Below, piece by piece: positions 17,674 to 27,811 of a stretch of DNA of 64,000 nucleotides. Origin of the DNA: Flavobacterium arcticum. Its GTDB lineage: Bacteria; Bacteroidota; Bacteroidia; Flavobacteriales; Flavobacteriaceae. Positions within the stretch are counted from its first letter, which is position 1; each line of letters begins with the position of its first letter. Position numbers and translations under genes: made by a program. The DNA is taken from NCBI RefSeq assembly GCF_003344925.1, contig NZ_CP031188.1:1967001-2031000 (forward strand). Reading direction: 5' to 3'. Below the pieces are notes generated by a model that ran no database searches, was not told the DNA's origin, and saw nothing but the letters and a program-made list of their open reading frames with translations.

Positions 17674-18639
17674 TTACTCGTTAAAACAGTCTATTATTCT
17701 GTATGCAATGCGTAGTGCTTCTGTACCATCTTCTAGCGTAACAATAGGAGTACCATTGTTGTTTATAGCATCGGCAAATGTTTCTAGTTCATCTAGTATA
17801 GCATTATTAGCTTCTACATCGGGATTTTCAAAATAGATTTGTTTTTTAATCCCTTCAGCATTTTGTAGTATCATATCAAAATCGCCAGGAGTTTCAGGAG
17901 CATCTTTCATTTTTACTACTTCGCACATTTTATCTAGAAAATCTACAGAGATGTAAGCGTCTTTTTGAAAGAAACGTGTTTTTCGCATATTTTTTAAAGA
18001 TATACGGCTTGACGTAAGGTTAGCAACACAGCCATTTTCAAACTCAATACGAGCATTGGCAATATCTGGTGTATCACTAATTACAGATACTCCGCTTGCA
18101 TTGATGTTTTTTACTTTGCTTTTTACTACACTTAGTATTACATCAATATCATGTATCATTAAGTCGAGTACTACAGGCACATCTGTTCCGCGAGGATTAA
18201 ATTCGGCAAGGCGGTGTGTTTCTATAAACATGGGGTTATATATCATGTTTTTAGTAGAAATAAAAGCAGGGTTAAATCGCTCTACATGCCCCACTTGCCC
18301 TTGTACATTATACTGTTTTGCTAAAGCGATTATTTCTTCGGCTTCTTCAACAGTATTCGATATAGGTTTTTCAAGAAAAACGTGTTTACCTGCCTGTATA
18401 ACTTCTTTAGCACAATCGTAATGTGACAGCGTAGGGGTTACAATATCTACAACATCTACGGCAGCAACAAGTTCGCTTATAGAGTTAAATTTATGATAAC
18501 CAAGTTCACGAGATATTTTGTCGGCATTTTCACTGTTTGGGTCATAAAAGCCAACCAACTCATATTTTTCCGACTGATTGAGTAAACGCAAGTGTATCTT
18601 TCCTAGATGCCCCGCACCCAATACTCCGATTTTAAGCAT
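17674..18639 (-). CDS. Gfo/Idh/MocA family oxidoreductase
   Basis: A 321-aa NAD(P)-binding protein. The Rossmann motif is GVLGAGHLGKIHL, followed by the Gfo/Idh/MocA signature EKPIS (after KHVFL) and a C-terminal alpha/beta domain with ASGVSVISDTP. Family members oxidise or reduce sugars, inositols and related polyols. The substrate here cannot be told; the rest of the operon is not sugar-specific. It is the first gene of the minus-strand run ending at yggS. Confidence 0.88.
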   Translation of the reverse strand: MLKIGVLGAGHLGKIHLRLLNQSEKYELVGFYDPNSENADKISRELGYHKFNSISELVAAVDVVDIVTPTLSHYDCAKEVIQAGKHVFLEKPISNTVEEAEEIIALAKQYNVQGQVGHVERFNPAFISTKNMIYNPMFIETHRLAEFNPRGTDVPVVLDLMIHDIDVILSVVKSKVKNINASGVSVISDTPDIANARIEFENGCVANLTSSRISLKNMRKTRFFQKDAYISVDFLDKMCEVVKMKDAPETPGDFDMILQNAEGIKKQIYFENPDVEANNAILDELETFADAINNNGTPIVTLEDGTEALRIAYRIIDCFNE

Positions 18640-18807
18640 AAGAAATATATTTTTAACAAAAATAAGACTATTTAGCCTGAAAACACAAAAAGTGGATCTA
18701 AAAATATGACTTGTATTATGAGGTATATAAAAGCAGACTAATATTGTTTTTTAGCCTTTACTATTTGATTTAGTTTACTATTTTTACCTCAAAAATAAAT
18801 CTGCGCT

Positions 18808-19449
18808 TTGAAAGATACAGGAAAACACCAAGGACTTCGCAATCAGCTTGTAAGCGTTTTAGAGCAAAAAGGCATTACTGATAAAGATGTACTCGAAGCT
18901 GTAAAAAAAATACCAAGACACCTTTTTCTTGACTCTAGTTTTTCCGATTATGCTTACCAAGACAAAGCATTTCCTATTGGGGCAGGGCAAACTATATCGC
19001 AACCTTATACGGTAGCATTTCAGTCGCAATTATTGCAGATAGAACGCGACCATAAAGTATTAGAGATAGGTACAGGCTCGGGCTATCAAACGGCAGTGTT
19101 GTATATGATGGGCGCGAAGGTATATAGCATAGAACGACAAAAAGAACTTTTTAAAACTACATCACTACTATTGCCTAAATTGGGCATACGCCCCAAATAT
19201 CTTTCGTTTGGCGATGGTTACAAGGGCTTACCAAACTATGCTCCTTTTGATAGTATTATTGTTACTGCAGGAGCTCCCTTTATACCGCAACCCCTTATGG
19301 CACAATTAAAAGTAGGGGGGAGACTGGTAATACCTGTGGGTAATGACCCACAAATTATGACAATGCTGATACGTAAAAGCGAAACACAGTTTGAAAAACA
19401 TGAATTTGGTGAGTTTCGTTTTGTACCATTATTAGAGAATAAAAATTAA
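18808..19449 (+). CDS. pcm: Protein-L-isoaspartate O-methyltransferase
   Basis: A 213-aa SAM-dependent methyltransferase that repairs isoaspartyl residues in aged proteins. Seen: QTISQPYTVAF (the family's active-site region), the SAM motif VLEIGTGSGYQTAVL, FGDGYKGL and IIVTAGAPFIP. The start codon is TTG at 18808, which gives the usual family N-terminus; no ATG fits. It is divergent from the Gfo/Idh gene and ends only 3 nt from the stop of the converging ytxJ. Confidence 0.93.
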   Translation: MKDTGKHQGLRNQLVSVLEQKGITDKDVLEAVKKIPRHLFLDSSFSDYAYQDKAFPIGAGQTISQPYTVAFQSQLLQIERDHKVLEIGTGSGYQTAVLYMMGAKVYSIERQKELFKTTSLLLPKLGIRPKYLSFGDGYKGLPNYAPFDSIIVTAGAPFIPQPLMAQLKVGGRLVIPVGNDPQIMTMLIRKSETQFEKHEFGEFRFVPLLENKN

Positions 19450-19452
19450 ACT

Positions 19453-19851
19453 TTATAGCTTTTCTTTTACTGTTGTTGCATCAATATTACTATGAGAAGC
19501 ATAGAATACGGCTTCGCCATTTTTTATAAGTAAAATTTGTGGCGATTGGTGCATTACACCAAAACGAGATGTTATTTCGTTGCTTATATCTCTATGAGCT
19601 AATAAATCAAGAAAATAAGCTTTTGCATCATCTTCCTCAATAGCATATTCGCGCTCAAAGCCCTTGAGTGCCATGCGGCTTATGCTACATCGTGTACTAT
19701 GTTTAAATATTAGTACAGGTGTATCGCTTGATTCCTCAACGATGCTGTCGAGTTGTTGTAATTGTGTTAAATTATTCCACTTTATACGTGAAGAAGAGTT
19801 AACTTTACTGTCATTATTACCGAACATTTTATCGAAAAAACTCATTATCAT
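19453..19851 (-). CDS. ytxJ: Bacillithiol-system redox protein YtxJ
   Basis: A 132-aa thioredoxin-fold protein of the YtxJ family, with a single active-site cysteine in the STRCSISRMAL loop, then YAIEEDDAKAYFLDLL and a cis-Pro-like HQSPQILLI strand. YtxJ is thought to act as a monothiol bacilliredoxin-like reductant of bacillithiolated proteins. ATG 19851 and 19845 (MSFFDKMFG) are both possible; the shorter form fits the family slightly better. Confidence 0.85.
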   Translation of the reverse strand: MIMSFFDKMFGNNDSKVNSSSRIKWNNLTQLQQLDSIVEESSDTPVLIFKHSTRCSISRMALKGFEREYAIEEDDAKAYFLDLLAHRDISNEITSRFGVMHQSPQILLIKNGEAVFYASHSNIDATTVKEKL

Positions 19852-19903
19852 TAGGGTTAAGACATTTTGACTGTTAAAGTTCTCTTTTTTAAAGAATTAG
19901 CAG

Positions 19904-19911
19904 TAAATTTG
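19904..19911 (+). promoter_or_regulatory. Possible -7 element upstream of clpB
   Basis: TAAATTTG matches TAnnTTTG, 62 nt before the clpB ATG. No clear -33 partner, and no CIRCE-like inverted repeat was seen. Confidence 0.35.
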
Positions 19912-19973
19912 TCAGATTTTACTTATTGGAATGTAAATTGAACTATAGTTATCAAATTTAAACAAAATTAGAT

Positions 19974-22577
19974 ATGAACTTTAACAATTTTACTATAAAA
20001 TCGCAAGAAGCCATTCAGCGGGCACAACAAATAACCCAAAGCTATGGACACCAGCAAATAGAGAACGAACACATTGTAAAAGCACTACTAGAGGTAGATG
20101 AAAATGTGACTCCGTTTATACTTAAAAAACTCAATGTAAACGTAAATCTTTTTCAGCAAATCCTAGACAGTACTTTGCAAAGTTTTCCAAAAGAACAGGG
20201 AGGAGAAATAGCACTTTCGCGTGATGCAAGTAATGCATTGAATGAAGCTTCGAACATTGCCAGGAAAATGAACGATGAGTTTGTCTCTACTGAGCATTTG
20301 TTACGGGCTATTTTTAACAGCAAAAGCAAAGTAGCCCAAATATTAAAAGATCAAGGCGTTACAGATAAAGGACTGAAAGCAGCTATTGATGAGTTGCGAA
20401 AAGGCGAACGAGTAACATCGGCAAGTGCTGAGGAAACCTATAATGCATTGAATAAATATGCTAAAAACTTAAATCAATTTGCCAATGATGGTAAACTCGA
20501 CCCTGTAATAGGTCGTGATGAAGAAATCCGTCGTGTGTTGCAAATTCTTTCCCGAAGAACAAAAAATAACCCTATGCTTGTAGGGGAGCCAGGGGTAGGT
20601 AAAACGGCTATTGCCGAAGGCTTGGCACACCGTATCATTCAAGGTGATGTGCCCGAAAATTTAAAAAACAAAGTAGTTTACTCGCTAGATATGGGGGCGC
20701 TTATAGCAGGTGCAAAATACAAAGGAGAATTTGAAGAACGATTAAAATCGGTAGTGAAAGAAGTAACCTCTGCCGAAGGTGATATCGTGCTTTTTATTGA
20801 TGAAATACATACGCTTGTAGGAGCAGGTGGTGGCGATGGTGCTATGGATGCCGCTAATATATTAAAGCCAGCACTGGCACGTGGTGAACTCCGTGCTATT
20901 GGGGCAACTACGCTAGATGAGTATCAAAAATATTTTGAAAAAGATAAAGCGCTCGAAAGACGTTTCCAAAAAGTAATTGTAGATGAACCCGATACTGAGA
21001 GCGCTATTTCTATACTGCGAGGTATTAAAGAAAAATATGAGACACATCACCAAGTACGTATAAAAGATGATGCTATTATAGCAGCGGTAGAACTTTCGCA
21101 ACGTTATATTACCAATCGTTTTTTACCCGATAAAGCTATTGACTTGATGGATGAAGCAGCTTCTAAAATTCGTATGGAAATAAACTCTAAACCCGAAGAA
21201 TTAGATGTATTAGACAGAAAAATAATGCAGCTCGAAATTGAAATAGAGGCTATTAAACGTGAAAAAGATGAAGTCAAACTCAAATCTTTAGGGTTAGAAA
21301 TTGCCAATTTAAAAGAAGAGCGTAACGAAGTATATGCACGTTGGAAAAGTGAAAAAGATGTTGTAGATAATATACAGGCTGCCAAAAGTGATATTGAAAA
21401 TTATAAAATGGAAGCCGAGAAAGCCGAACGCGAAGGCGACTATGGTAAAGTAGCTGAGTTGCGCTATGGTAAGATAAAAGAAGCACAGGAAACGCTGGAT
21501 GCAATGCAGCAGCAATTGCAAGAAAACCAAACAGGACACAGCCTTATAAAAGAAGAAGTTACTGCCGAAGATATTGCTGAGGTCGTTGCTAAATGGACAG
21601 GGATTCCTGTAACCAAGATGTTGCAAAGCGATCGTGAAAAACTGCTAAAATTAGGAGATGAGCTACATAAACGTGTAGTAGGGCAGGAAGAAGCTATACA
21701 AGCAGTGAGCGATGCCGTAAGACGTAGCCGTGCCGGATTGCAAGATCAGAATAAGCCAATAGGTTCATTCTTATTCTTGGGTACTACGGGTGTAGGTAAA
21801 ACAGAGCTTGCTAAAGCACTTGCATCTTATCTTTTTGATGATGAAAATGCCATGACTCGTATTGATATGAGCGAATACCAAGAGCGCCACAGCGTGAGCC
21901 GATTAGTGGGTGCACCTCCAGGGTATGTAGGGTATGATGAAGGCGGACAGCTTACTGAAGCTGTGAGACGTAAACCGTATTCAGTAGTATTGCTAGATGA
22001 GATTGAAAAAGCGCATCCTGATACGTTTAACATATTGTTACAGGTACTTGATGAAGGTCGTTTAACAGATAATAAAGGTCGTCTTGCCGATTTTAAGAAT
22101 ACCATTATTATTATGACTTCTAACATGGGGAGTGCCATAATACAGGAGAAGTTTGACACACTTAAAGGTGATGTAGAAGCAGCTACCGAGGCAGCTAAAG
22201 TAGAAGTACTAGGATTGCTAAAACAAACGGTACGTCCTGAGTTTATAAACCGTATTGATGATATTGTGATGTTTACACCACTTAGTGCCGATAATATTAA
22301 AGAAATAGTAGGCTTACAGCTAAAAGGTGTTACCAAGCTATTAGCTCAGCAAAACATTACGCTCGATGCTACACCCGAGGCGATTGATTACCTTACTAAA
22401 AAAGGTTATGACCCTGACTTTGGTGCGCGTCCTGTAAAACGTGTAATACAAAAAGAAGTTATGAATGAGCTTTCTAAACAAATACTTTCGGCAGAGGTAA
22501 CTACCGATAGTATTATATTGCTAGATAGCTTTGATGGTCATTTGGTTTTTAGAAATCAAAATAGTTTAGAAGAGTAA
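19974..22577 (+). CDS. clpB: ATP-dependent disaggregase ClpB
   Basis: An 867-aa Hsp100 chaperone that, with DnaK, extracts polypeptides from aggregates. Domains in order: N-domain (about 1-145), NBD1 with Walker A GEPGVGKT at 204-211, the long coiled-coil middle domain (about 400-525), NBD2 with Walker A GTTGVGKT at 603-610, and the C-terminal domain. [12 protein letters not shown] and [13 protein letters not shown] are the pore-loop regions. The middle domain separates it from ClpA/ClpC. Own terminator downstream. Confidence 0.97.
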   Translation: MNFNNFTIKSQEAIQRAQQITQSYGHQQIENEHIVKALLEVDENVTPFILKKLNVNVNLFQQILDSTLQSFPKEQGGEIALSRDASNALNEASNIARKMNDEFVSTEHLLRAIFNSKSKVAQILKDQGVTDKGLKAAIDELRKGERVTSASAEETYNALNKYAKNLNQFANDGKLDPVIGRDEEIRRVLQILSRRTKNNPMLVGEPGVGKTAIAEGLAHRIIQGDVPENLKNKVVYSLDMGALIAGAKYKGEFEERLKSVVKEVTSAEGDIVLFIDEIHTLVGAGGGDGAMDAANILKPALARGELRAIGATTLDEYQKYFEKDKALERRFQKVIVDEPDTESAISILRGIKEKYETHHQVRIKDDAIIAAVELSQRYITNRFLPDKAIDLMDEAASKIRMEINSKPEELDVLDRKIMQLEIEIEAIKREKDEVKLKSLGLEIANLKEERNEVYARWKSEKDVVDNIQAAKSDIENYKMEAEKAEREGDYGKVAELRYGKIKEAQETLDAMQQQLQENQTGHSLIKEEVTAEDIAEVVAKWTGIPVTKMLQSDREKLLKLGDELHKRVVGQEEAIQAVSDAVRRSRAGLQDQNKPIGSFLFLGTTGVGKTELAKALASYLFDDENAMTRIDMSEYQERHSVSRLVGAPPGYVGYDEGGQLTEAVRRKPYSVVLLDEIEKAHPDTFNILLQVLDEGRLTDNKGRLADFKNTIIIMTSNMGSAIIQEKFDTLKGDVEAATEAAKVEVLGLLKQTVRPEFINRIDDIVMFTPLSADNIKEIVGLQLKGVTKLLAQQNITLDATPEAIDYLTKKGYDPDFGARPVKRVIQKEVMNELSKQILSAEVTTDSIILLDSFDGHLVFRNQNSLEE

Positions 22578-22605
22578 AAATAATACTCTTGATTCTTATA
22601 AATAA

Positions 22606-22636
22606 AATCCTCCGCATATTGCGGGGGATTTTTTTG
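22606..22636 (+). terminator. Rho-independent terminator of clpB
   Basis: AATCCTCCGCA / TGCGGGGGATT hairpin with a short TAT loop, then seven T, 29 nt after the clpB stop. Confidence 0.88.
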
Positions 22637-22712
22637 TTATTGGTAACAGTAAAGCAATGATTAGTTATTCAAAAATCTGTATTTTTATAAACAAACTAAT
22701 AAAGCGATAATC

Positions 22713-23564
22713 TTGAATATAATACTATCAAACGCGAATCTGTCAGCATCTATTAACCCAAAGGGTGCTGAATTGGTCTCTTTAAAAGATAATAAAGGAA
22801 CAGAGTATATGTGGGAAGGCAATCCTGAGTTTTGGGGTAAGCACTCACCAGTACTTTTTCCTATTGTAGGTACATTAAAAGATAATAGTTATACATACAA
22901 TGATAAATCTTATACATTATCTCGTCATGGCTTTGCCCGTGATATGGTTTTTACCGTAAAAGAACAGCTTGATGATAGCGCAACTTTTTCACTGGTTGCG
23001 AATGCAGAGACTAAAGAAAAGTATCCGTTTGATTTTGAATTACAGCTAAAATATACACTTATAGCAAATCGTTTGCATATAGATTATATAGTGAATAATA
23101 ATGGTAGCGAAGTGATGCCTTTTTCGATAGGGGCGCATCCTGCTTTTGCGTTACAAGGCAATTTTGAAGAGTATAGTCTGCAATTCGAAAAAGATGAACA
23201 GCTTGTAAGCACACAACTTCAAAATGATTTACTTTCAGCTACCGAAGTTCCTGTCGCTTTGCACGATGAAAAATTACCATTGCAATATGACCTTTTCGAA
23301 AATGATGCTTTAGTATTTAAAAAAATAGAGTCAAAATATATTAATATCAATAAAAACAATACACCTTTTCTAAGAGTTTCATTTCCCGATTTCCCACACT
23401 TAGGACTGTGGACAAAACCAAATGCTCCTTTTCTGTGTATAGAGCCTTGGCAGGGTTATGCTGATAGTACAACCAGTAATGGAAATCTTTATAAGAAAGA
23501 AGGCGTAATAGTATTAGAAAAAAGTACTAAAATTAAAAAAGGTTTTAGTATTGAGATACTTTAG
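22713..23564 (+). CDS. Aldose 1-epimerase family protein (LacX-like)
   Basis: A 283-aa galactose-mutarotase-fold protein. Motifs are GAELVSLKD, YMWEGNPEFWGKHSPVLFPIVG, LSRHGFARD (conserved His), the GAHPAF catalytic-His motif and CIEPWQGYADS with the catalytic-Glu-like acid. It resembles the LacX/YeaD-type branch more than canonical galM. Likely role: anomer interconversion of aldoses. It starts with TTG at 22713; the residues after it match the family start. Confidence 0.88.
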   Translation: MNIILSNANLSASINPKGAELVSLKDNKGTEYMWEGNPEFWGKHSPVLFPIVGTLKDNSYTYNDKSYTLSRHGFARDMVFTVKEQLDDSATFSLVANAETKEKYPFDFELQLKYTLIANRLHIDYIVNNNGSEVMPFSIGAHPAFALQGNFEEYSLQFEKDEQLVSTQLQNDLLSATEVPVALHDEKLPLQYDLFENDALVFKKIESKYININKNNTPFLRVSFPDFPHLGLWTKPNAPFLCIEPWQGYADSTTSNGNLYKKEGVIVLEKSTKIKKGFSIEIL

Positions 23565-23586
23565 TCCTAAATTTTAAATTATCTTT

Positions 23587-23811
23587 TTATAACTTAGGCA
23601 GGGTACGAATGTAAAGTTCTTCTACTTTTTTGCGTGCCCATTCGGTTTTTCTTAAAAAAGTAAGACTAGACTTTATGCTCGGGTTATCATTAAAACATTT
23701 AATATTGATAAGTTCACCAAGCGTATCGAAACCATAATAAGCAACAAGGTCTTCGAGAATCTTTTTTAAGGTAACCCCATGTAGTGGGTCATTAGATATA
23801 GGTTTTTCCAT
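23587..23811 (-). CDS. VF530 family DNA-binding protein (DUF2132)
   Basis: A 74-aa protein with the VF530 family signature: [17 protein letters not shown], then FGF-like [33 protein letters not shown] and VEELYI. Named from a small protein reported to bind DNA; cellular role unclear. I use ATG 23811 ([12 protein letters not shown]). The in-frame ATG at 23838 would add nine hydrophobic residues encoded by AT-rich leader. Convergent with the epimerase gene. Confidence 0.85.
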   Translation of the reverse strand: MEKPISNDPLHGVTLKKILEDLVAYYGFDTLGELINIKCFNDNPSIKSSLTFLRKTEWARKKVEELYIRTLPKL

Positions 23812-23872
23812 GCTGTAAAAGTAAAAAAATAATAGCAAGTATGTGGTAATAGTACATATAAGCTATAGTGTA

Positions 23873-23902
23873 TTGACACTTTAAACAAATTACGTAACTT
23901 TG
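23873..23902 (+). promoter_or_regulatory. Strong Bacteroidota promoter of smpB
   Basis: TTG (in TTGACA, 23873-23875), 19 nt spacer, TAACTTTG (23895-23902): a full TTG-N19-TAnnTTTG match. The smpB ATG at 23911 begins only 8 nt after the -7 element, so the 5' leader would be just a few nucleotides. Confidence 0.75.
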
Positions 23903-23910
23903 CACTCCTT

Positions 23911-24363
23911 ATGCAGAAAACAGTAAACATACTAAACAGAAAAGCCAGATTTGAATATGAAGTTCTGGATAAATATACCGCAGGTATAGTACTCGCCGGA
24001 TCTGAAATAAAATCGATTCGTTTGGGGAAGGCATCTATTGCCGAAAGTTTTTGCGAATTTCATGAACATGAACTATTTGCAATAAACACAAATATAGAAA
24101 TGTATGCCTATAGCAGAAACTTTAGTCATGCGCCAAAGAGTGAGCGTAAGCTACTGTTAAACAAAAAAGAATTGAAGAGTCTTTTAAAAAGTGTACAAAA
24201 TAAAGGGCTGACAATTATACCCTTACGCCTTTTTACTAACGAAAAAGGTTTAGCAAAATTAGAAATAGGACTTTGTCGTGGTAAGAAAAACTATGATAAG
24301 CGCGAAACGATGAAAGAACGCGATACAAAACGAGATCTCGACAGGATAAAGAAAGCATTTTAA
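23911..24363 (+). CDS. smpB: SsrA-binding protein SmpB
   Basis: A 150-aa beta-barrel protein that binds tmRNA and delivers it to stalled ribosomes for trans-translation. Seen: NRKARFEYEVLDKYTAGIVLAGSEIKS in its conserved position, ESFCEF, RKLLLNKKE, LGLCRGKK and the basic C-terminal tail KRETMKERDTKRDLDR that reaches the decoding centre. No ssrA (tmRNA) gene was seen in this window. Terminator follows immediately. Confidence 0.96.
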   Translation: MQKTVNILNRKARFEYEVLDKYTAGIVLAGSEIKSIRLGKASIAESFCEFHEHELFAINTNIEMYAYSRNFSHAPKSERKLLLNKKELKSLLKSVQNKGLTIIPLRLFTNEKGLAKLEIGLCRGKKNYDKRETMKERDTKRDLDRIKKAF

Positions 24364-24368
24364 ACAAC

Positions 24369-24400
24369 AAAGCCTCTCAATATTGAGAGGCTTTGTTTTG
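24369..24400. terminator. Bidirectional terminator between smpB and fahA
   Basis: A 26-nt perfect palindrome with arms AAAGCCTCTCAAT and ATTGAGAGGCTTT, then TGTTTT, between converging genes. Confidence 0.88.
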
Positions 24401-24424
24401 ACTACTATTTAGTATATAGTAAAT

Positions 24425-25711
24425 TTATTTTTTCTTGAAAGGAGGAAGTAACTTACTGCTTACTTCGCCAAATCCTATACGTACTTCATCATTTTGGCAA
24501 TAACCGCGCATAATAACGGTGTCGCCATCGTTTATAAAAGTACGCTCTGTGCCATCGCTTAATGTAAGAGGATTTTTACCACCCCAGCTAAGCTCCAGCA
24601 TAGAACCGAAACTATCAGGAGTAGGGCCTGATATAGTACCACTACCCATAAGGTCGCCACTATTTACACGACAACCATTTACAGTGTGGTGCGCCAGTTG
24701 CTGCGACATACTCCAGTACATATATTTAAAGTTAGAGTTAGAAATAACATTTTCTTCTCCACCTTCTGGTTGTAATGCCACTTGTAGTTTTATATCAAAA
24801 GCATGTTTACCTTCTTGTTGCAGGTACTCTAAAGGTTTAGGGTCTTCTTGTACAGGGCTTTCTGTACGGAAAGGCTCTAACGCATCTAGTGTTACTATCC
24901 ATGGTGACATAGATGATGCGAAGTTTTTAGCAAGGAATGGTCCTAGTGGCACATATTCCCATTTCTGAATGTCGCGTGCGCTCCAGTCGTTAAACAATAC
25001 CATACCAAAAATATGTTCCTCAGCTTCTCCTACAGGAATAGCTTCTCCCATTATGTTAGCATCAGTAGTAATGAAACCCATTTCAAGTTCAAAATCTACA
25101 CGCTTAGAAGGACCAAAAACAGGTTGTGTCTCTCCAGAAGGTAAAGTTTGTCCGTTAGGTCTATGTATTGGTATGCCCGATGGTACTATAGTAGATGATC
25201 TACCATGATATCCTACAGGTATATGTAACCAGTTTGGTAATAAAGCATTATCTGGGTCACGAAACATTTTACCTACATTAGTAGCATGTTCTCTACTAGA
25301 GTAAAAGTCAGTATAATCGCCAATAAGTACAGGTAGTTGCATTTCTACATCGGCAAGGTCAAAAATTACAATCTCACGATGTTTTACATTGTCTCTTAGT
25401 TTAGCATTATCAGCATCAAAAAGATCTGCGATGCGGTTACGTACCAGTCGCCATGTCTTTTTACCATCAGATATAAAGTCATTAAGCGTATCCTGCATGA
25501 ACATATCATCTGTTAGTTCAATACCTTCAAAGTAGTTTAGCTGTTGTAAAGCGCCTAGATCTATAGCATAGTTGCCTATACGTGTACCTATAGTTACTAC
25601 ATCATCTTTAGTTATAAATACTCCAAAAGGAATGTTTTGTATTGGGAAGTCGCTGTTTTTTGGCACTTCCAGCCAGGATTTTCTGGATGGGTCGTTTGCT
25701 GTTAGTGGCAT
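24425..25711 (-). CDS. fahA: Fumarylacetoacetase
   Basis: A 428-aa FAH-superfamily hydrolase that cleaves fumarylacetoacetate to fumarate and acetoacetate, the last step of tyrosine/homogentisate breakdown. Seen: the N-terminal FAH domain ([11 protein letters not shown]), [20 protein letters not shown] with the catalytic His, [22 protein letters not shown] metal ligands, [20 protein letters not shown] and a [13 protein letters not shown] loop. Length is normal for the bacterial and animal enzyme. A divergent promoter region is shared with glyA. Confidence 0.96.
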   Translation of the reverse strand: MPLTANDPSRKSWLEVPKNSDFPIQNIPFGVFITKDDVVTIGTRIGNYAIDLGALQQLNYFEGIELTDDMFMQDTLNDFISDGKKTWRLVRNRIADLFDADNAKLRDNVKHREIVIFDLADVEMQLPVLIGDYTDFYSSREHATNVGKMFRDPDNALLPNWLHIPVGYHGRSSTIVPSGIPIHRPNGQTLPSGETQPVFGPSKRVDFELEMGFITTDANIMGEAIPVGEAEEHIFGMVLFNDWSARDIQKWEYVPLGPFLAKNFASSMSPWIVTLDALEPFRTESPVQEDPKPLEYLQQEGKHAFDIKLQVALQPEGGEENVISNSNFKYMYWSMSQQLAHHTVNGCRVNSGDLMGSGTISGPTPDSFGSMLELSWGGKNPLTLSDGTERTFINDGDTVIMRGYCQNDEVRIGFGEVSSKLLPPFKKK

Positions 25712-25745
25712 ATCTTTAGTTTCTTGTTTGAGATTTATGAATTAT

Positions 25746-25776
25746 CAAATATACTTTCCTGAATGGTTTTACCCAA
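25746..25776 (-). promoter_or_regulatory. Promoter of fahA
   Basis: On the minus strand TTG (25774-25776), 20 nt spacer, TATATTTG (25746-25753). The fahA ATG is 34 nt downstream. Confidence 0.65.
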
Positions 25777-25786
25777 CCTTTTTTTG

Positions 25787-25794
25787 TATTTTTG
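25787..25794 (+). promoter_or_regulatory. -7 promoter element of glyA
   Basis: TATTTTTG matches TAnnTTTG, 26 nt before the glyA ATG. It lies 11 nt from the -33 element of the divergent fahA promoter, so the two promoters are packed back to back. Confidence 0.5.
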
Positions 25795-25820
25795 ACAGCA
25801 AATTAACGAAAAATTATAAA

Positions 25821-27095
25821 ATGCAACGCGACGAACAAATTTTCGACCTGATACTTGAAGAACAGGACAGGCAAATACAAGGATTGGAACTAATTGCATC
25901 AGAAAATTTTGTGAGCGACCAAGTTTTGGAAGCTGCAGGTTCTGTACTAACTAATAAATATGCTGAGGGTTACCCTGGCAAGAGGTATTACGGAGGATGT
26001 GAAGTAGTGGATGTTATAGAGCAAATAGCTATAGACAGAGCAAAAGCACTTTTTGGAGCAGAATATGTGAATGTACAGCCGCACTCTGGTTCGCAGGCAA
26101 ATACTGCTGTTTACCACGCTTGCCTTTCACCAGGTGATAAAATTTTAGGTTTCGACCTTTCTCATGGAGGGCATTTAACCCATGGTTCTCCTGTAAATTT
26201 TTCTGGAAAATTATATACCACCTCTTTTTATGGTGTAGAAAAAGAAACAGGAAGACTTAACTATGATAAAATACAAGAGATAGCTGAGGTTGAAAAACCA
26301 AAAATGATAATTGCAGGAGCATCGGCATACTCACGTGATATGGACTTTAAACGTTTTAGAGAAATTGCTGATAGTGTAGGAGCTATATTACTAGCAGATA
26401 TATCGCACCCTGCTGGGCTTATTGCCAAAGGTTTACTTAACGACCCTGTGCCACATTGCCACATTATTACTACAACCACCCATAAAACCCTTAGAGGACC
26501 AAGAGGAGGTATGATACTTATGGGTAAAGATTTTGAAAACCCATTTGGACTAAAAACACCAAAAGGAACTGTACGCATGATGTCGTCATTATTAGATTCA
26601 GGTGTTTTTCCAGGTAATCAAGGCGGACCTTTAGAGCATATTATCGCTGCTAAGGCTGTAGCATTTGGTGAAGCGTTGCAAGATGAGTTTTTTAACTATA
26701 TGATGCAGGTACAAAAAAATGCTAAGGCTATGGCGGCAGCATTTGTAAAAAGAGGTTACGATTTAATCTCTGGTGGTACAGATAACCACATGATGCTAAT
26801 AGACCTTAGAAATAAAAATGTTTCGGGTAAAGAAGCAGAGAATGCTTTAGTAAAAGCAGAGATAACAGTAAACAAAAACATGGTTCCGTTTGACGATAAG
26901 TCACCATTTGTAACATCGGGTATTCGTGTAGGTACTGCTGCAGTTACTACACGTGGACTTGTAGAAGCGGATATGGATACTATAGTAGCTCTTATTGATA
27001 GAGTTATTATGGATCATACCAACGAAGAAGTTATAGAGGCAGTAGCTAATGAAGTAAATGACATGATGGGCGAACGTCCTATTTTTGTTTTTTAG
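25821..27095 (+). CDS. glyA: Serine hydroxymethyltransferase
   Basis: A 424-aa PLP enzyme interconverting serine and glycine with tetrahydrofolate, the main source of one-carbon units. Seen: [38 protein letters not shown], and the PLP-lysine motif [17 protein letters not shown] 25821 gives the canonical N-terminus. The frame is open further upstream to 25572, but that runs antisense through fahA and its promoter. Confidence 0.97.
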   Translation: MQRDEQIFDLILEEQDRQIQGLELIASENFVSDQVLEAAGSVLTNKYAEGYPGKRYYGGCEVVDVIEQIAIDRAKALFGAEYVNVQPHSGSQANTAVYHACLSPGDKILGFDLSHGGHLTHGSPVNFSGKLYTTSFYGVEKETGRLNYDKIQEIAEVEKPKMIIAGASAYSRDMDFKRFREIADSVGAILLADISHPAGLIAKGLLNDPVPHCHIITTTTHKTLRGPRGGMILMGKDFENPFGLKTPKGTVRMMSSLLDSGVFPGNQGGPLEHIIAAKAVAFGEALQDEFFNYMMQVQKNAKAMAAAFVKRGYDLISGGTDNHMMLIDLRNKNVSGKEAENALVKAEITVNKNMVPFDDKSPFVTSGIRVGTAAVTTRGLVEADMDTIVALIDRVIMDHTNEEVIEAVANEVNDMMGERPIFVF

Positions 27096-27129
27096 TACAG
27101 TAATTCTGTAAAATTTAAATTAAATTTAG

Positions 27130-27164
27130 AGTTCTCATAGCATATGTTATGAGAACTTTTTATT
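27130..27164 (+). terminator. Probable terminator of glyA
   Basis: AGTTCTCATA (27130-27139) and TATGAGAACT (27148-27157) form a 10-bp stem with an 8-nt loop, followed by TTTTTATTT. The position just before the Crp-family gene also allows an operator reading, but the T tail favours a terminator. Confidence 0.7.
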
Positions 27165-27172
27165 TCTTATAT

Positions 27173-27754
27173 ATGGATAATTTAGATAAGTTAAAACAAT
27201 TAGTATACTCCATTAACCCTCTTGATGATGATGAGTGGAATACTTTTACTCAATATTTAACTTTTAAAGACTACAATAAAGGAGACTATATAATAAAGCA
27301 GGGTGAAACAGCTAATACTATATATTATATAGAGAAAGGTATAACTCGTAATTATTTTACTCATAATGGTAAAGAGTTTACTGTAGATTTTCATTTTGAT
27401 GGAGAACTCGTTTCAGCATTTTATTCTATTATTACAGGTATGCCAAGTGTTGTATCAGTAGAAATTATAGAAAGCACCAGTATAATAGCATTACCATACA
27501 AACAGTTAACAAGCTATTACAGCAGTTCATTAAAAATTAGTAACGTAGGTAGAAAAATTGCCGAAATGCAGTATACACACCGTTTAAAAAAAGAGATGGA
27601 TTTACTTTCGCTTACTGCCGAAGAACGTTATAATAAATTATTAAAAAGAAACCCAAGAGTAGTTAAATCAATATCTGTAAAACATATATCTTCTTATTTA
27701 GGAATACATCCTGAAAGTTTAAGCCGTATTAGAAAAATGTATGTAAAAAGCTAA
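27173..27754 (+). CDS. Crp/Fnr-family cyclic-nucleotide-binding-domain regulator
   Basis: A 193-aa protein. The cyclic-nucleotide-binding beta-roll is at about 20-120 (FKDYNKGDYIIKQGETANTIYYIEKGI). The C-terminal part has TAEERYNKLLKRNP, a short linker and a helix-turn-helix-like ISSYLGIHPESLSRIRKMY. Such proteins are common in Bacteroidota; the ligand often is not cAMP. I use ATG 27173 (MDNLDKLKQ) because the in-frame ATG at 27149 lies inside the terminator hairpin. Target unknown; the DoxX-like gene 57 nt downstream is a candidate. Confidence 0.85.
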   Translation: MDNLDKLKQLVYSINPLDDDEWNTFTQYLTFKDYNKGDYIIKQGETANTIYYIEKGITRNYFTHNGKEFTVDFHFDGELVSAFYSIITGMPSVVSVEIIESTSIIALPYKQLTSYYSSSLKISNVGRKIAEMQYTHRLKKEMDLLSLTAEERYNKLLKRNPRVVKSISVKHISSYLGIHPESLSRIRKMYVKS

Positions 27755-27786
27755 CATAGGTCATTTTAAAAAAATAAGGATGTAAT

Positions 27787-27794
27787 TACTTTTG
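27787..27794 (+). promoter_or_regulatory. -7 promoter element of the DoxX-like gene
   Basis: TACTTTTG matches TAnnTTTG, 17 nt before the ATG at 27812. Confidence 0.4.
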
Positions 27795-27811
27795 CTTTAA
27801 AATTATACCTT

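Noticed and set aside
25572..25820. N-terminal extension of glyA
   Set aside because: It runs antisense through fahA and its promoter and is absent from the conserved GlyA start.
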